NCBI GenBank assembly: GCA_046728075.1
Contig: JBKPDV010000213.1
Span: 1 to 24,291 of the forward strand
Length of the DNA: 24,291 nucleotides
Direction: 5' to 3'
Origin: JBKPDV01 sp046728075
GTDB taxonomy: Bacteria; Acidobacteriota; Thermoanaerobaculia; UBA5066; Gp7-AA6
Shown here: piece by piece, positions 22,147 to 24,291 of the stretch
How positions within the stretch are numbered: the stretch's first letter is position 1
How the letters are laid out: every line of letters starts with the position of its first letter
Program-made: the position numbers and the translations under genes
Notes under the pieces: model-generated
The model's input: the letters and a program-made list of their open reading frames with translations, nothing else
What the model was told of the DNA's origin: nothing
Databases searched by the model: none

Positions 22147-23675
22147 ACGCCGGCACTCCGATCCTCGAAGCCCGCCAGATCACCAAGCGCTTCGGCGGCC
22201 TTGCGGCTGTCGCCGGCGTCGACCTGACGATTCGCAAGGGCGAGATCCTCGGGGTCCTGGGCCCCAATGGCGCCGGGAAAACGACGTTCGTCAACTGCAT
22301 CACGGGCCTGGACAAGCCGACGTCGGGCACGATCCTGTTCCGCGGAGAAGACATCACGAAGCTTCCGAGCTACGCCATCGGCCGGCTCGGCATCGCGCGG
22401 ACCTTCCAGGTCGTCAAACCTTTGAAGCAGCTCACGGTGCGCGACAACGTCGCGATCGGCGCGATGTTCGGCGCCCGCGGCCGGGAGCGCTCCGCCGGAG
22501 AGGCGCGCCAGCGCGCCGAGGAGGTGCTGACCAAGGTTGCGCTCGTCCACCGAGCCAACGACCGCGCCTCCGATCTCACGATCGCAGACCTGAAGCGCCT
22601 GGAGCTCGCCAAAGCGCTGGCGATGGATCCGCAGCTCCTCTTCCTGGACGAGGTCATGGCCGGCCTGAACCCGACCGAGGTCGAAAAGGCGATGGAGCTC
22701 TTGCGGCAGATCAACCGCGAGGGCGTCACGCTCTTCGTCATCGAGCACGTCATGAAGGCGATCATGGGGATCTCCGACCGGCTGGTCGTGCTCCACTACG
22801 GCAAGAAGATCGCGGAGGGCGCGCCGCAGGAGATCGTCGAGAGCCCGGCCGTGATCGAGGCGTACCTCGGGGAGCGCTTCGCCAAGCGGGCACGAGAGGC
22901 GGGACGCAGAGATACCCTCACGCCCACGGGGGAATTTCGCAAGGCGGCGGCCCCGCCGGAGGGCGAGAAGCTGCTCGAAATCAAGAATCTCTCTTCCGGT
23001 TACGGCGAGGTCCAGATTCTCTGGGATGTCAACATCGACGTGCGGAGCGGGGAAGTCGTCGCGCTGATCGGCGCCAACGGCGCGGGCAAGACGACGCTGC
23101 TCTACACGCTGTCGCAGCTGGTCAAGCCCCGGTCCGGCTCGATCCGGTTTGGCGACCGCGACCTGACGCGCGCCCGCCCCGAAGAAGTCGTCGGCGCCGG
23201 CATTGTTCATGTGCCTCAGGGGCGCCGCCTCTTCCCGGGCCTGACGGTAAAGGAAAACCTGCTCCAAGGAGTCTACCTGCGCCGCGACTTTCAAAAGATC
23301 CAGTCAGACCTCGAATGGGTCTTCGGTCTGTTGCCGCGGCTGAAGGAGAGGGCGAACCAGCTGGCGGGCCGCCTCTCCGGGGGCGAGCAGCAGATGTGTG
23401 CGATAGGCAGGGGCTTGATGGGCCGGCCGCGCCTGCTCTTGATCGACGAGCTGTCCCTGGGGCTCGCGCCGCTCGTCGTCGATCACCTCCTCGAATTGAT
23501 TTCGCAGATCAACAGCGACGGCACGACCGTACTTCTCGTCGAGCAGGACGTTCAGGTCGCCCTCGAGCACGCGCACCGCGGCTATGTGCTCGAGACGGGC
23601 CGAATCGTGCAATCGAGCACAGCTGCGGAGCTGCTCGAGGATCCGCGCATCCGGCAGGCGTATCTGGGACTGTAG
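22110..23675 (+). CDS. Fused LivG-LivF double ATPase of a branched-chain amino acid-type ABC importer
   Basis: Two ATPase domains in one 521-residue chain, normally made as separate LivG and LivF. Domain 1 (about 17-262, LivG-like) has Walker A 'GPNGAGKTT' at 51-59, Walker B 'LLFLDEVMAG' at 176-185 and His213 in 'FVIEHVMKAIMG'. Its signature is 'LTIADLKRLELAKAL', not LSGGQ. A charged linker (about 255-286) follows. Domain 2 (about 288-521, LivF-like) has Walker A 'GANGAGKTT' at 321-329, canonical 'LSGGEQQM' at 423, Walker B 'LLLIDELSLGLAP', and 'LLVEQD' in the H-loop position, as usual in LivF. I see no stop or frameshift between domains. The ATG at 22110 has no ribosome site, and residues 4-13 are repeat-encoded; family proteins usually begin near 'ILEARQITKRF'. 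A later non-ATG start is possible but not obvious. Confidence 0.92.
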   Translation: MSSSPESRVPSPDAGTPILEARQITKRFGGLAAVAGVDLTIRKGEILGVLGPNGAGKTTFVNCITGLDKPTSGTILFRGEDITKLPSYAIGRLGIARTFQVVKPLKQLTVRDNVAIGAMFGARGRERSAGEARQRAEEVLTKVALVHRANDRASDLTIADLKRLELAKALAMDPQLLFLDEVMAGLNPTEVEKAMELLRQINREGVTLFVIEHVMKAIMGISDRLVVLHYGKKIAEGAPQEIVESPAVIEAYLGERFAKRAREAGRRDTLTPTGEFRKAAAPPEGEKLLEIKNLSSGYGEVQILWDVNIDVRSGEVVALIGANGAGKTTLLYTLSQLVKPRSGSIRFGDRDLTRARPEEVVGAGIVHVPQGRRLFPGLTVKENLLQGVYLRRDFQKIQSDLEWVFGLLPRLKERANQLAGRLSGGEQQMCAIGRGLMGRPRLLLIDELSLGLAPLVVDHLLELISQINSDGTTVLLVEQDVQVALEHAHRGYVLETGRIVQSSTAAELLEDPRIRQAYLGL

Positions 23676-23677
23676 GG

Positions 23678-23797
23678 AGACTGCGGACTGAGGATCGAGG
23701 ACTGAGGACTGAAGTGGCGACAGCCTCGATGCGGGTGAGGCGAGCGGCATCGGGACCGAAGCCTCTCGAGTCCTCAGTCCGCAGTCCTCAGTCCTCC
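23678..23797. repeat. Heptamer inverted repeat, unit GGACTGA
   Basis: Left arm: units at 23685, 23692, 23699 and 23706 (GGACTGA, GGATCGA, GGACTGA, GGACTGA), preceded by a partial copy. Right arm: CGAGTCC at 23767, then TCAGTCC, GCAGTCC and TCAGTCC at 23774, 23781 and 23788, the complement of the left units. The spacer of about 54 bases is not repetitive. It lies between the ATPase stop and the MFS gene start. Confidence 0.93.
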
Positions 23798-23814
23798 GTC
23801 GGGAGCGCTCTCTA

Positions 23815-24291
23815 ATGCCGGAAGTCGCCGGCGCGTCCCCCACCCGTACCGCGGCCGCGACCATCGGAGCCCTCAACTTCGCAACCGTCGCCGTCTACGC
23901 CGACCTCTACATCACGCAGCCGATCCTGCCGCTGCTCTCCAAAGAGTTCGGGATCGCTCCCGCGACGGCGGGCCTGACGGTCTCCGTCGTCGTCCTCATG
24001 ATCGCGCTTGTCTCCTCCGCCTACGGATCGCTGTCGGACATCGTCGGGCGAAAGCCGGTCATGGTCACGAGCTGCCTGCTCCTGGCGGTTCCGACAATGC
24101 TCTGCGCTGTCGCGTCCTCCTTCCACATGCTGCTGCTGTTCCGGGCGATGCAGGGCTTCCTGATGCCCGGCGTGACCGCGGTGGCGGTCGCCTTCATCGG
24201 CGACTACTTCAGCGAGGCCGACCTGGGCCCCAGGGTCGGGGGCTGGATCGCGGCCTCGGTCGCGGGGGGCCTGACCGGCCGCGTGCTCTCC
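23815..24291 (+). CDS. MFS transporter, YnfM-like (partial)
   Basis: First 159 codons of a major facilitator superfamily transporter; the gene runs off the right edge. 'VAVYADLYITQPILPLLSKE' followed by 'FGIAPATAGLTVSVVVLMIA' is the first helix pair, with the standard inter-helix motif A 'YGSLSDIVGRKPVMV' after it. 'LLFRAMQGFLMPGVTAVAVA' and 'FIGDYF' continue the pattern. The wording resembles the YnfM/inner-membrane MFS group, which often carries small drugs or sugars, but substrate cannot be inferred. ATG at 23815 follows the right arm of the heptamer repeat by 17 bases; a GGGAG at 23801-23805 may serve as ribosome site. It is on the same strand as the liv genes, yet the repeat between them makes a separate transcript likely. 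Confidence 0.85.
   Translation, partial: MPEVAGASPTRTAAATIGALNFATVAVYADLYITQPILPLLSKEFGIAPATAGLTVSVVVLMIALVSSAYGSLSDIVGRKPVMVTSCLLLAVPTMLCAVASSFHMLLLFRAMQGFLMPGVTAVAVAFIGDYFSEADLGPRVGGWIAASVAGGLTGRVLS

Overview
The window is high-GC, densely coded DNA from a Gram-negative-type bacterium: it has Sec and twin-arginine signal peptides, periplasmic binding proteins and a periplasm-facing respiratory enzyme. It uses selenocysteine, because an in-frame TGA with a matching SECIS-like hairpin lies inside a formate dehydrogenase gene. The gene mix and the palindromic intergenic short-tandem repeats remind me of Acidobacteriota or a related soil or subsurface phylum. That is an impression, not a proof. 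I see no rRNA, tRNA, CRISPR array or insertion sequence.

Layout. (1) 1-4622, minus strand: a malic enzyme, a CBS-ACT regulatory protein, a branched-chain-amino-acid-type binding protein and the start of its LivH permease, which leaves the window on the left. (2) 4727-6594, minus: two tandem, diverged paralogues of an unrecognised secreted protein. (3) 6841-14800, minus: a formate dehydrogenase-N type locus, in transcription order ECF sigma factor, fdhD, selenocysteine-containing catalytic subunit, four-cluster Fe-S subunit, cytochrome b subunit, fdhE, and a small hemerythrin-like protein. (4) 15206-17098, plus: a small-gene region with a DoxX-like membrane protein, a secreted helical protein with an apparent frameshift, a DUF2945 protein and a SemiSWEET-like gene broken by a 25-bp tandem duplication. 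(5) 17168-18768, minus: a fosmidomycin-resistance-type MFS exporter overlapping a lipocalin-like gene. (6) 18903-23675, plus: a complete second Liv-type ABC transporter in which the two ATPases are fused into one polypeptide. (7) 23815 to the end: the first part of another MFS transporter.

How the genes work together. The formate dehydrogenase genes form a self-contained respiratory module: FdhD and FdhE mature the enzyme, the catalytic subunit is exported by Tat, electrons pass through the Fe-S subunit to the membrane cytochrome b, and an ECF sigma factor precedes the set. The two Liv-type systems import amino acids or similar small organic substrates. The malic enzyme and CBS-ACT protein beside the first one suggest, but do not prove, a link to organic-acid or amino-acid carbon use.

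The most unusual structural signal is in the gaps. Several intergenic regions carry short tandem repeats, mostly arranged as inverted arms. The unit differs at every site (AGTCRGT, GGCGAAN, AGTCCCG, GGACTGA, GAAGTNN, and an 11-mer AACGCARCGRG) while the architecture recurs. One such tract enters a coding region and encodes the N-terminus of the fused ATPase. Another ends four bases before the permease start codon, where no ribosome binding site is visible.
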